Origin: Bacillota bacterium
GTDB taxonomy: Bacteria > Bacillota > Clostridia > Christensenellales > Aristaeellaceae
Assembly: GCA_023392515.1 (NCBI GenBank)
Contig: JAEVYX010000035.1
Coordinates: forward strand, 5,663 to 69,662
Length of the DNA: 64,000 nt
Direction: 5' to 3'
Shown: positions 33,223 to 41,410 of the stretch, piece after piece
Layout of the letters: every line of letters begins with the position of its first letter
Numbering within the stretch: the first letter of the stretch is position 1
The notes under the pieces: model-generated
The model's input: the letters and a program-made list of their open reading frames with translations, nothing else
Told to the model about the DNA's origin: nothing
Databases searched by the model: none
Translations under genes and position numbers: made by a program

Positions 33223-34080
33223 CTATTTTTTTGTAATGGGCAGCCATACCTCGCAACGGTAGTCCGGAGATTGCTGGTTCCCTTCAAAGTATACTTCGAT
33301 GTCCGGGGCGTCGGCATACTCATAGCCGCTGGCGGGCAGCCATTCGGAAATGACGCGCTTTTGCAGTTCCTGGATAGCGGCAGGCATGGCTCCCACACAT
33401 TCGAAGATGGCCCAGGTGCAGGCGGGGACTTCATAGGCTTCCATGCCCTCTGGTACCGGTTTATCCGTAGAAACGGCGATGTAATAGTCGAAATCCTTGC
33501 CATTCATGCAGGTACTTACACCCAGCAAGCCAAAGGGAGGCTGATTGAGAAGGGCCAGAATTTTTTGTACCGTGCCGCTTTGGGTAGTCCTGGCCCAGAA
33601 CTGGGGCACCTTCATGAAGCTCTCTTCAACTTGCGTGGGGTAATGTTCCTTGACCCCGACCATCCGGAAGGCATCCTTCTTTTCAATCCTGTAGTTCATT
33701 TCCGCATCTCCTTTTATGGATAGTTGGAACTGGATGCGTGGAAATGCTTTCAGCTTTGCCCCTTTCTTTTGCGCCATGGAGGGGGACAGCCCATGCACGC
33801 TTTGAAACGCCCGGGTAAAGGAGGTAGGAGATTCGTACCCATACTTCAGGGCCAGATCCAGTACCTTTGCCTTGCCGCCTGCCAATTCAAGGGCCGCCGC
33901 CGTCATGCGTCTGCGGCGGATGTACTCCGAAAGCGGGATTTCCGCCATGTAGGAGAACATTCTTTGAAAGTGAAAGGTAGAGCAGCAGGCGATCTGGGCG
34001 AGGCGGTCGTAGTCAATCTCCCCATCCAAATGATCCTCCATATACCCGATGGCCTGGTTCAGCCGGTTCAGCCAATCCAC
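33223..34080 (-). CDS. AraC-family regulator with GyrI-like effector domain
   Basis: A 285-residue DNA-binding protein of Rob-like layout. The N-terminal part (about 1-105) has two helix-turn-helix motifs, IDYDRLAQIACCSTFHFQRMF and VLDLALKYGYESPTSFTRAFQ. The C-terminal part (about 125-285) is a GyrI-like ligand-binding domain (FRMVGVKEHYPTQ, DYYIAVSTDKPVPEG, VPACTWAIFECVG). Such proteins sense small, often cationic or amphipathic compounds and switch on export or detoxification genes. The start is the GTG at 34080, 8 bases after AAGGAG. It is divergent from the related gene at 34279; both may share control of this intergenic region. Confidence 0.88.
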   Translation of the reverse strand: MDWLNRLNQAIGYMEDHLDGEIDYDRLAQIACCSTFHFQRMFSYMAEIPLSEYIRRRRMTAAALELAGGKAKVLDLALKYGYESPTSFTRAFQSVHGLSPSMAQKKGAKLKAFPRIQFQLSIKGDAEMNYRIEKKDAFRMVGVKEHYPTQVEESFMKVPQFWARTTQSGTVQKILALLNQPPFGLLGVSTCMNGKDFDYYIAVSTDKPVPEGMEAYEVPACTWAIFECVGAMPAAIQELQKRVISEWLPASGYEYADAPDIEVYFEGNQQSPDYRCEVWLPITKK

Positions 34081-34278
34081 AACATTCGCTCCTTTCAAGG
34101 AGAGTATACAAGGCGGTTTGGAAACCGTCCTCGCATTTGATGCACGAAAATGAAAGGGTATATTTGGCTTGCGTAATGCCTTGCTGAAAGTATATCATAG
34201 GTTCAGGGAAAGACCGCAAGAAAAGTCAAGAATTCTTTTTTACGAGCTGGTACAATCCTTCTTGTGCGGGGTGAGGAC

Positions 34279-35190
34279 ATGGAACAGCAGGAGCAGATTG
34301 ACGCGGTGCAAAGGATGCAGGAATTCATGCAGGCCCATATAAACGAGCCGGTCACACTGCTCGATTTATCCAGGCAGGCGGGGTATTCGCCTTTTCATAG
34401 CGCCCGGATTTTTAAGGAACATACCGGAAAAGGCCCTTTCGAATACCTGCGGGCGCTGCGGCTGAGCTCAGCAGCCCTCCGGCTGCGGGATGAAAAGGTG
34501 AAAGTATTGGACGTGGCCCTGGATTTTGTGTTTGACAGCCAGGAAGGCTTCACCCGGGCTTTTTCAAAAGCCTTCGGCCTGACGCCCGCCCGGTACCAGA
34601 AAAGCCCGCCGCCCATCTGCCTGTTTATGCCAACCTTTGTCCGCGCCCGGTACGCATTCTATCATCAAGGAGAGAGGATTATGGAAAAGAAGGAAAAGCC
34701 CGTCGCCATATTTGTACAGGTCATTGACCGACCCGCCCGAAAGGTTTTGCTGAAACGGGGCAAGAAAGCGGAGGACTACTTTGAATACTGTGAGGAAGTG
34801 GGCTGTGACATCTGGGGTATGCTGTGCAGCGTGAAGGAAGCGCTCTACGAGCCTATCGGCATGTGGCTTCCTAACAAATACCGTCCCAGCGGCACTTCCT
34901 ATTACGCCCAGGGTGTAGAGGTTCCAGCCGATTACCGGGGCGAGGTTCCCGAAGGGCTGGAATTGATGGACCTGCCCCCCTGCCAGATGATGGTGTTCCA
35001 GGGTCCGGCCTTCGAAGACGAAAGGTTTGAGGAAGCCATTGTGGATGTGTGGGAGCTGATGAAAACCTATCAGCCGGAATTGTACGGCTTTGCCTGGGCA
35101 GACGAGGACGGTCCCCGGTTTCAAATGGAACCGCAGGGATACCGGGGCTATATTGAAGGCCGGCCCGTACGCAGGGTGAATAAAGGGTAA
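34279..35190 (+). CDS. AraC-family regulator with GyrI-like domain, second copy
   Basis: A 303-residue relative of the gene at 33223, with the same order: AraC DNA-binding domain (VTLLDLSRQAGYSPFHSARIF, LDVALDFVFDSQEGFTRAFSK) and a C-terminal effector domain (VAIFVQVIDRPARKVLLKRG, DLPPCQMMVFQGPAFED). The two proteins clearly differ in sequence, so this is an old duplication or separate gain, not a recent copy. Its ATG at 34279 follows a GGGGTGAGG stretch closely; a GTG at 34264 is an alternative. It is divergently transcribed from the first regulator across about 200 bases and ends at a strong terminator. Confidence 0.87.
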   Translation: MEQQEQIDAVQRMQEFMQAHINEPVTLLDLSRQAGYSPFHSARIFKEHTGKGPFEYLRALRLSSAALRLRDEKVKVLDVALDFVFDSQEGFTRAFSKAFGLTPARYQKSPPPICLFMPTFVRARYAFYHQGERIMEKKEKPVAIFVQVIDRPARKVLLKRGKKAEDYFEYCEEVGCDIWGMLCSVKEALYEPIGMWLPNKYRPSGTSYYAQGVEVPADYRGEVPEGLELMDLPPCQMMVFQGPAFEDERFEEAIVDVWELMKTYQPELYGFAWADEDGPRFQMEPQGYRGYIEGRPVRRVNKG

Positions 35191-35196
35191 AAGGCG

Positions 35197-35236
35197 AAGG
35201 AGCTGCCCCGAAAGGGGAGTGCAGCTCCTTTCTTTG
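35197..35236 (+). terminator. Intrinsic terminator after the second AraC/GyrI-like gene
   Basis: A 10-bp stem AAGGAGCTGC/GCAGCTCCTT with an inner CCCC/GGGG pairing, followed by TCTTT. Confidence 0.85.
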
Positions 35237-35356
35237 TGCGCATTTTTACAGGAAAGATGCAGGGTTTTCCTCTTTATGGTATGCTATCACAAGGGAAAAG
35301 CCCGGCATCAAAGCTGCTGGGAAGCCCTGCTCATCACTTCATCACAGGAGATAAAA

Positions 35357-36223
35357 ATGGATACGATTTACCGGGAGCTTTCCTGTGAAAGCGCCTTGAA
35401 CAAGCTGAAACGGAGCATCCCCTATGGCTGGGACTTGAATATTTACAGGGGCTGCGCCCACGGGTGCGTATATTGCTATGCCCAATATTCCCACAAGTAC
35501 CTGGAAGACGATTCATTCTTCAGCCATATTTACGCCAAGACAAACATTGTGGAACAGCTGGAGCGGGAACTGAGCCAGCCGGACTGGAAGCGGGACGTGA
35601 TCAATATCGGCGGGGTCACCGACAGCTATCAGCCAGCGGAAGAAACCTGCCGCTTGATGCCGGAGATTTTGAAGCTGCTCATCCGGTACAAAACCCCGGC
35701 CATCATATCCACCAAGTCCACCCTGATTTTGCGGGACTATGACCTGATTGATGAACTGTCCCGCCTCACTTATATCAATGTGGCCGCCACCATTACCACC
35801 ATGGACGAGGCGGTGCGAAAGAGCATCGAGCCCTGTTCCGCCCCATCTGAAGCCCGGTTTGCCATGCTGAAGGAGTTTCGCAAGACAAACGCTTCCATCG
35901 GGCTGCACATGATGCCCATCATCCCCTACGTGACAGATGGCAGTGAAAACCTGGAAGCCTTGTTTGCAAACGCCAGGGATGTACAGGTACATTACGCCCT
36001 GCCGGGAACGCTGTACCTGAGGGGGCAGAGCCGGAAAACATTTTTCGACTGGGCCCAGGCAGCCGTGCCCCAGCAATACCCCGCGCTGCTTCAGCTTTAC
36101 AAAACCGGAGGCGCAGACAAGGCCTATAAGGACGCTTTGTACGCAAGACTTCTTCCCCTCAGGGAAAAGTATGGCCTTTCGGGCAGCTATATGGCCCCCA
36201 TGCGGGCAAAAATGGGGAAATGA
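35357..36223 (+). CDS. Radical SAM protein, SplB-related COG1533 group
   Basis: A 288-residue radical SAM protein. The cluster motif is RGCAHGCVYCYAQYSHKY (CxxxCxxC) near residue 34, followed by INIGGVTDSYQPAEETCRL near 80, STKSTLILRDYDLI and HMMPIIPYVTDG. This order is seen in COG1533, the broad group that also contains spore photoproduct lyase, but the protein is not SplB itself; its substrate is unknown. The start at 35357 has AGGAG 6 bases upstream, and translation from further upstream would lack a ribosome site. It lies in the same small region as the SplB-like gene at 32144, separated by two regulators. Confidence 0.85.
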   Translation: MDTIYRELSCESALNKLKRSIPYGWDLNIYRGCAHGCVYCYAQYSHKYLEDDSFFSHIYAKTNIVEQLERELSQPDWKRDVINIGGVTDSYQPAEETCRLMPEILKLLIRYKTPAIISTKSTLILRDYDLIDELSRLTYINVAATITTMDEAVRKSIEPCSAPSEARFAMLKEFRKTNASIGLHMMPIIPYVTDGSENLEALFANARDVQVHYALPGTLYLRGQSRKTFFDWAQAAVPQQYPALLQLYKTGGADKAYKDALYARLLPLREKYGLSGSYMAPMRAKMGK

Positions 36224-36225
36224 AT

Positions 36226-36252
36226 CGGCCACCCCGAAAATCGGGATGGCCG
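36226..36252. terminator. Hairpin between convergent genes
   Basis: CGGCCA and CCCGA pair with TCGGG and TGGCCG around an AAAA loop. There is no clear T-run, so termination is likely but not certain. Confidence 0.5.
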
Positions 36253-36268
36253 CAGCATGGAGGTCAAT

Positions 36269-37018
36269 TTATTCCTTGACGGTAGCCCTTCTTATAGCAA
36301 GGTAGGACAGGCCGGCGAAGAAAAGGCTGAGCACGATGCCGGAAACCACGGCATAGTAGGGATTGAAGCCATTCAGGTAACCCATGCAGAAGCCTATAAA
36401 CCGGAACAGGCTATCGTAGATGACACCATGGGTGAAGTTGGTATCCACAATTGGAAGCAGTATGAACAGGAGTACCGGCAATCCGATGGAAACGAGCAGC
36501 TTCAACGCTTTGTTCATGCGGTAGTATAAGGCGCTGATAAAGAAACCAACCATACCCAAAACGAAGTATTGAACAATGGTCCACAAAAGCCCTTCCGCAA
36601 AAGACTGCACCGTTCCGGCCTGATAAGTGATCAAATAGATGGGCGATGATACATAGCGCATGCCATACATTTCAAAAAACATGGAGGTGCGTGCAAAGAG
36701 GAGGTCGCTTAGATTATCCACTATAGCCATGCCCACAGCCAGGATAGCAAGGCTTGCCGCATAGCCCGCGAACTGCGTCTTTCTGGAAATTCCGTTTTGC
36801 AAAAACATGCGGAACGGACCCTTAAAAGAATTGAGGCCTGCTACAAACAAAAAGATCATCGAAGCGGATTCCATGCCGCCATAATTGAAATCAGCCTGAC
36901 TGAACACTTTGGAAAGCACCCAAAAGCCAATGGCAATAACGTAGACAACCCCATAAAATATAATCAGAGACCGTTTGGCATCAGACAGATGATAATTCAT
37001 AGCCGTTTTGATTCTCAT
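36269..37018 (-). CDS. ABC transporter membrane subunit (YtrC/D-like)
   Basis: A 249-residue membrane protein with six hydrophobic segments (about residues 18-38, 50-62, 85-100, 140-165, 173-192 and 220-243) and no enzyme motif. It follows the ABC ATPase gene by 15 bases and is the last gene of a GntR-ATPase-permease operon, which identifies it as the permease. The family is not one I can name with certainty. Relatives in GntR/YtrA-controlled operons help with cell-wall antibiotic stress. The start has AGGAGGGG 8 bases upstream. Confidence 0.75.
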   Translation of the reverse strand: MRIKTAMNYHLSDAKRSLIIFYGVVYVIAIGFWVLSKVFSQADFNYGGMESASMIFLFVAGLNSFKGPFRMFLQNGISRKTQFAGYAASLAILAVGMAIVDNLSDLLFARTSMFFEMYGMRYVSSPIYLITYQAGTVQSFAEGLLWTIVQYFVLGMVGFFISALYYRMNKALKLLVSIGLPVLLFILLPIVDTNFTHGVIYDSLFRFIGFCMGYLNGFNPYYAVVSGIVLSLFFAGLSYLAIRRATVKE

Positions 37019-37033
37019 AAAACAACCCCTCCT

Positions 37034-37885
37034 TTACTCGTTTGTCAGCCGGATAAACAACTTCTGCAGATCCAGCCTTGTAATTTCCAGGGACTCCGGC
37101 AATGCACTGCGGTCGGGTGTTCCCAGCAGATAGGCGGTTTTCAGCCCGCCCAGGGTGTCAGTGCCAAGGGTATCCCGGCCCGCAAGATAATGATCCATGA
37201 CCGCAGAGGGGCCTGATACCGTGTAGCCGGCGGACAAGAGTGACTCGGTGGATTCATGCCTTATGACCTGGCCTTTTTTGATGATAATGACTTCCTCTAT
37301 CAGCCCGGCCACCTCTTCAATCAGGTGGGTGGAAAGCACCATGGTCCTGGGGTTTTCGGCGTAGGTTTCAAGGATCACCTTGTATAGAAGCTCCCGGTGG
37401 TTGGCATCCAGCCCCAATACAGGCTCATCCAACAGGAGAAAAGGAACGTCAACGCTCAGGGCGGTAATGATTTTGTAGATGGAGGCATAACCGGTGGAAA
37501 GCTCCCGCACCTTCTTTTTCGTGTTCAGCGAAAACAGGTCGGCCAATTTGAGGGCATATTCCTTATTGAAGCTGCCGTAGAATGCTTCGGTCCACTTGAA
37601 TACATCAGCCACGCGCATGTTTTCCGGGTAATAGCTCTTTTCGCTCATCATATAGATGTTGCGAAGAGCCTCGTCGTTTTCCAGGGCTGGCTTGCCATCC
37701 ACCAGTATTTCTCCGCCATCGGGGAACAGCCGGTTGGTAATCAGGTTAAGCAGTGTGGACTTTCCTGCGCCGTTGCGGCCCAGCAGCCCGTAAATTTTGC
37801 CGCCGTCCAGGGTCAGGGACACATTTTCCAGCGCGGTCACAGGTCCAAAGCGTTTCGTTACGTTTTTAATTTGAATGGTTTTCAT
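37034..37885 (-). CDS. ABC transporter ATP-binding protein (YtrB-like)
   Basis: A 283-residue ATPase with Walker A GRNGAGKSTLLNLI near residue 38, a signature region with an altered form (RELSTGYASIYKI in place of LSGGQ) and Walker B PFLLLDEPVLGLDANHREL near 155; the switch His is in STHLIEEV. The signature STGYAS is what is expected in YtrB/YhcG-type proteins. The C-terminal 60 residues form a small extra domain. The ATG at 37885 lies 20 bases inside the end of the GntR gene, so translation is coupled. Export or sensing of cell-envelope compounds is likely; the substrate is unknown. Confidence 0.87.
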   Translation of the reverse strand: MKTIQIKNVTKRFGPVTALENVSLTLDGGKIYGLLGRNGAGKSTLLNLITNRLFPDGGEILVDGKPALENDEALRNIYMMSEKSYYPENMRVADVFKWTEAFYGSFNKEYALKLADLFSLNTKKKVRELSTGYASIYKIITALSVDVPFLLLDEPVLGLDANHRELLYKVILETYAENPRTMVLSTHLIEEVAGLIEEVIIIKKGQVIRHESTESLLSAGYTVSGPSAVMDHYLAGRDTLGTDTLGGLKTAYLLGTPDRSALPESLEITRLDLQKLFIRLTNE

Positions 37886-38249
37886 TTTCAAATCCCCTTT
37901 CGATCAAGGCCAGCACTTCCTGCTTGGTCCAGCCCAGCTTTCTTGCTTCCGCTACAAGACTTTGTACAAAAGCTTCGTAAAATTGATCCTGCCGCTTTTC
38001 CCGAATCTTTTGAAGCGCTCCTTCTTTCACAAACATGCCTACCCCTCTTTTTTTATACAGCATTTCTTCCTCCACCAGCATGTTCATCCCCTTGAGCACC
38101 GTAGCCGGGTTGATTTGAAAGGCTACGGATATCTCTGTGGTGGAGGGAACTTGGGTCTCCTCAGCAAAAGCGCCGGTAAAAATCGCATCCTCTATCTCCT
38201 GCATGATTTGCAGGTAGATGGGTTTGTCACTTGAAAAGTCCAGCTTCAC
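37866..38249 (-). CDS. GntR-family regulator, YtrA subfamily
   Basis: A 127-residue repressor with an N-terminal winged helix (PIYLQIMQEIEDAIFTGAF, VPSTTEISVAFQINPATVLKGMNMLVEEEMLYKKRGVGMFV) and only a short helical tail instead of a large ligand domain, which defines the YtrA type. Such regulators control the ABC operon they belong to. Here the gene is first in the operon, and a dyad in its own leader is a likely operator. The start is GTG at 38249, 6 bases after GGAGGTG. Confidence 0.92.
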   Translation of the reverse strand: MKLDFSSDKPIYLQIMQEIEDAIFTGAFAEETQVPSTTEISVAFQINPATVLKGMNMLVEEEMLYKKRGVGMFVKEGALQKIREKRQDQFYEAFVQSLVAEARKLGWTKQEVLALIERGFENENHSN

Positions 38250-38266
38250 GATTTCACCTCCGTCGT

Positions 38267-38321
38267 TAAGTGGTTAATTACTTATGTAACGAAGTATAAA
38301 TCATAAATCTGCCCTTGTCAA
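38267..38321 (-). promoter_or_regulatory. Promoter and operator of the GntR-ABC operon
   Basis: TTGACA (38316-38321), 17 bases, TATACT (38293-38298) on the minus strand. TAAGT, 8 bases, ACTTA (38267-38284) is a perfect inverted repeat just past the start site, fitting a YtrA-type operator. Confidence 0.75.
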
Positions 38322-38430
38322 CACCTTTTCAAAAATTTCTTTGAAAATATTTCCCTTGTGATTTTACAGCGAAACAGGAGAATGCGACCTGCCAGCGAAA
38401 TTTCAGTCAGCATAAGGAGATGTAGCCGAT

Positions 38431-39153
38431 ATGTTTCAAGTGGGCAGCCAATGGAATCCCCTGCAGGCGCAGCTTCGGGAACTGATTGCAAAGAAGGAAT
38501 CATTTAAGGAGGCCATGCAGCTCGCGCTCATGCTGCATAGAATTTTGCATTGCTCAACGGTTTCAGGCGCACAAGAAAAAACGGTGATGGACAGCGTATG
38601 GGAAAGCCTGAGCGAAGACGCGTTTTACACCATGCCAACGATAAAGGATGTGACGGTAGCCTGGAACATTTGGCATGTTACAAGGATTGAGGACCTTACG
38701 GCCAATATTCTAATCGCAAACGGACCCCAAATTTTGAACGACGCCTGGCGCAAAAAGCTGAATACCTCCGTTACGGATACGGGAAATGCCATGACGGATG
38801 AGGAAATCATCGCCCTAAGCCGCGAACTTGACGGGGAGGCGCTGAAAGCCTACCGAAACGCGGTAGGCCTGCGCACCCGGGAGATCCTTCAGGCACTGAA
38901 GCCCGAAGACCTGGGCCGGAAATTTTCAATAGATCAGGTAAACCGGATATATCAAGAGGGCGGAGTGACTACCCACCCCGATTCCAGGTGGCTGTTGGAC
39001 TTTTGGGGCAAAAAAAATGTGACGGGCATTTTGCTAATGCCCATCACCCGCCACCAAATGGGACACTTGAACGATTGCTTCAAGCTAAAAAATGCTTGTG
39101 CAAGAAGCGCGAAAAAGCAGGCCGGAAACAACCTCGCCTCTCGCCCGCTTTAA
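38431..39153 (+). CDS. DinB-like domain protein
   Basis: A 240-residue soluble protein with the DinB/YfiT four-helix look. TIKDVTVAWNIWHVTRIEDLTANILIANG near residues 69-97 resembles the helix carrying the first metal His, and HQMGHLND near 210 could give the last His. DinB-like proteins bind a metal and include thiol transferases, but most are uncharacterised. There is no strong Shine-Dalgarno site (AAGGAGATG lies 14 bases upstream), which lowers certainty of the start. Its TAA stop overlaps the TAA stop of the HD-GYP gene on the other strand within TTAA. Confidence 0.7.
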   Translation: MFQVGSQWNPLQAQLRELIAKKESFKEAMQLALMLHRILHCSTVSGAQEKTVMDSVWESLSEDAFYTMPTIKDVTVAWNIWHVTRIEDLTANILIANGPQILNDAWRKKLNTSVTDTGNAMTDEEIIALSRELDGEALKAYRNAVGLRTREILQALKPEDLGRKFSIDQVNRIYQEGGVTTHPDSRWLLDFWGKKNVTGILLMPITRHQMGHLNDCFKLKNACARSAKKQAGNNLASRPL

Positions 39154-40418
39154 GGATGCTCGCTATAGCACAGTATTTTCTCATACTCTGCCAAAGCCTG
39201 GGCATGTCCCTCTTCCCGCAGGCCGCAAAACATTTCGTAATGGGAGAGCAGCAATTCCACAAGAATTTCGCTGATGGCACCGTTTTTAACCATGTCTGTA
39301 AGCACGGTTTTCACCTGGTCCTGTTCCATGCCTTTGCGGTAAGGCCGGTCTTCCGTCAGCGCGGTGAAAATATCCGCTACCGCCATAATCCGCGAGCCAT
39401 AGGACAGGTCTTCGCCTTTCAAGTGAAAGGGATAGCCGTTCCCGGTGAGCTTTTCATGGTGGCAGGACGCCCATTCGTTGATCGTTTCCAAACCCGGAAT
39501 TTTTGAAAGAAGCAAATGCGTATAGAAGGTATGGCATCTTATGATCCGGTATTCCCTGGGATCAAGCTGGCCCGGTTTTTCAAGAATTGATGCGTCAATA
39601 GCCATCTTGCCCAAATCATGCAAATAGCCCGCCACCAACAGCATTTTGCACTCACATTCAGAGAACCCGGACAGTTCGCCCAGCTTCTGGGCCGCTTTTG
39701 CCACGCTGGCAGAATGGGTGGCGGTAAAGCGGCTTCGAAAGTCAATGGCATGGGAAAACAGCTTGGAGACTTCCAAAACCTGGTCTAGATCCAATTCCCC
39801 CATATGGGACGAGGCCTCTTTGCTGACGAAGTGCAACGGTTCCCTGTCAATCAGCTCCAGCCAGATGTATTCCCTTTGGCAAAGCTGGGCCAATGCCTTC
39901 ACGCTTGCCGGGGTGAAAGCCGTACCGCTTCCGTTACTTAGCTGTTCCATCATGCTTGGAACCTGGAGCAGAATATTCTTTTTTTCGTTGAACAATACGC
40001 AGGCCCGGTCAGCCAGGTGCAGCACATGGCTGGCAAAGGGTACGGCCTCACCGCCATAATGCTCCCCTTCGCCATGATTCCAGGGAATATGATGGTAGCG
40101 CACGATACGGGCCAGAGGGGCAAAGGGCCGGTACCGCTCCAAAAGCGCGGCACCCCTGAAAGCATGGCTGTTGGTTTCCAGCTGCTCCTGCTGCAGCATG
40201 CCCAGCCTTTCCTTAATGGAAAGGGAGCCGATGTCATGGAGCATACCGGCCATAAAGAGCGTTTGCTGCTCCACCTTGGAAAGGCCCATTTCTTCAGCCA
40301 GGCGATATGCCAAATAAGCTACCTGCTGATGGTGATTAAATAATTCGGGTGCAACCAAGTCCATCGCGCAGGAAAGGGCAAACATCATGTCATAAAGTTT
40401 GATACGCAAGTGACCCAT
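39150..40418 (-). CDS. HD-GYP protein with two HD domains
   Basis: A 422-residue signalling enzyme. The first HD-like domain (about residues 1-160) has AGMLHDIGSLSIKERLG and YHHIPWNHGEG. The second (about 215-405) is a full HD-GYP domain: ATHSASVAKAAQKLGEL, AGYLHDLGKMAIDASILEKPG, CHHEKLTGNGYPFHLKGEDL and SRIMAVADIFTALTEDRPYRKG. HD-GYP enzymes hydrolyse cyclic di-GMP (or related dinucleotides). The first domain looks as if it may keep metal ligands too, a duplication seen in a small group of HD-GYP proteins. The start at 40418 follows GGAGGAATC. The leader holds a terminator hairpin close to the promoter. Confidence 0.9.
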   Translation of the reverse strand: MGHLRIKLYDMMFALSCAMDLVAPELFNHHQQVAYLAYRLAEEMGLSKVEQQTLFMAGMLHDIGSLSIKERLGMLQQEQLETNSHAFRGAALLERYRPFAPLARIVRYHHIPWNHGEGEHYGGEAVPFASHVLHLADRACVLFNEKKNILLQVPSMMEQLSNGSGTAFTPASVKALAQLCQREYIWLELIDREPLHFVSKEASSHMGELDLDQVLEVSKLFSHAIDFRSRFTATHSASVAKAAQKLGELSGFSECECKMLLVAGYLHDLGKMAIDASILEKPGQLDPREYRIIRCHTFYTHLLLSKIPGLETINEWASCHHEKLTGNGYPFHLKGEDLSYGSRIMAVADIFTALTEDRPYRKGMEQDQVKTVLTDMVKNGAISEILVELLLSHYEMFCGLREEGHAQALAEYEKILCYSEHP

Positions 40419-40473
40419 GATTCCTCCATAATTGCTCCGCCTTGTGCCATAAGCAGCCCATTGGGCGGAACAA

Positions 40474-40501
40474 GCAAAAAAGAAGGCAGGGATAGCCTGC
40501 C
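40474..40501 (-). terminator. Leader terminator (possible attenuator) of the HD-GYP gene
   Basis: A 6-bp stem GGCAGG/CCTGCC with a 5-base loop followed on the minus strand by TTCTTTTTT. It sits between the promoter and the start codon, only about 13 bases after the predicted transcript start. Confidence 0.6.
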
Positions 40502-40520
40502 TAATAAAAAGACATGTGTT

Positions 40521-40550
40521 ATTATAAGGGCAACAAAGGTCAAAGGACAA
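40521..40550 (-). promoter_or_regulatory. Promoter of the HD-GYP gene
   Basis: TTGTCC, 18 bases, TATAAT on the minus strand, about 100 bases before the start codon. Confidence 0.6.
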
Positions 40551-40618
40551 GAGTTTCGAGGAAATATTTTGTAAAACATTTTATCAGTACGATGCCCGCC
40601 TTTTTTCTATCGCCTCCT

Positions 40619-41410
40619 TCAACTGCCCGTGCTCTTGTATTGGGACAGGCCAAACCGGAAAAACCGTAAGGCCCCCAAGGTAAACAATGCCACAATCAAC
40701 AGCCCCCATGCAATTCCCCCTGCGGAAAAAGCGCCGGTAATGATCTGCGTTGGCAGCGTAGCAATCAGGCCATAGGGCAAGAGCCCGTAGAACAGTACCT
40801 TCCAAACCCCTTGAAAAATCACGCCCGGCACCTTCATGCTCATTTCAATGAAGGATTCCTCCACATGGCCAAGGGCGGCGGCGGAAAGAATGAAAAAGGG
40901 AAGCGTGCGGAAGATGAGCATTAAATCATACCATAACAGCGTCATGAGAAGCACCGCGATGATATACGCAATGACAGCGAAAACGGAAACCGGCTGCCCC
41001 ATCAGGGCAACACCCCGTAACAGAATTACAAGGCTTAACGCGATCAAAGGTAGCGAGCCGGGGTTGACCTTCTCAAAGGACAGCCGGAGCAGCAGGGAGG
41101 ATGGCTTTACCAGATACTGATCCAGGCTGCCCGTGCAGATTTTTTCTGGAAGGCTGATAATCCCAAAGAAGAAGGTGGACATGCACAAAGCATTCACCAG
41201 GGAAAAGGTGCCCACAAAAACGATCATCTGCCCCTTGGACCAGCCGCCTATTGAGTCCACCTGTCCATAGAGCACATCAAAGAGCAACAATTGAATCAAA
41301 AACAGGCTGCCATCCACAAAAAAGGCCCCGAAAAAGGAGAGCCGGAATACCGTCAAATGCTGCAGGCGCATACGTAAAAGCGCCAGGAGAAGCTGTCTGT
41401 TCTTTTTCAT
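40619..41410 (-). CDS. ABC-2 type permease (DUF990-like), subunit 2
   Basis: A 263-residue membrane protein with six predicted helices. Features shared with its partner are a conserved start (RQLLLALLRMRLQHLTVFR), the motif ICTGSLDQYLVKPSSLL near residue 92 and the closing RFFRFGLSQYKSTGS; these mark the DUF990/ABC-2 family 6 permeases, which come as two unequal subunits with a COG4586 ATPase. The ATG overlaps the stop of the first permease gene by 4 bases. It should form the export channel with the protein encoded at 41407. The substrate is unknown. Confidence 0.85.
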   Translation of the reverse strand: MKKNRQLLLALLRMRLQHLTVFRLSFFGAFFVDGSLFLIQLLLFDVLYGQVDSIGGWSKGQMIVFVGTFSLVNALCMSTFFFGIISLPEKICTGSLDQYLVKPSSLLLRLSFEKVNPGSLPLIALSLVILLRGVALMGQPVSVFAVIAYIIAVLLMTLLWYDLMLIFRTLPFFILSAAALGHVEESFIEMSMKVPGVIFQGVWKVLFYGLLPYGLIATLPTQIITGAFSAGGIAWGLLIVALFTLGALRFFRFGLSQYKSTGS

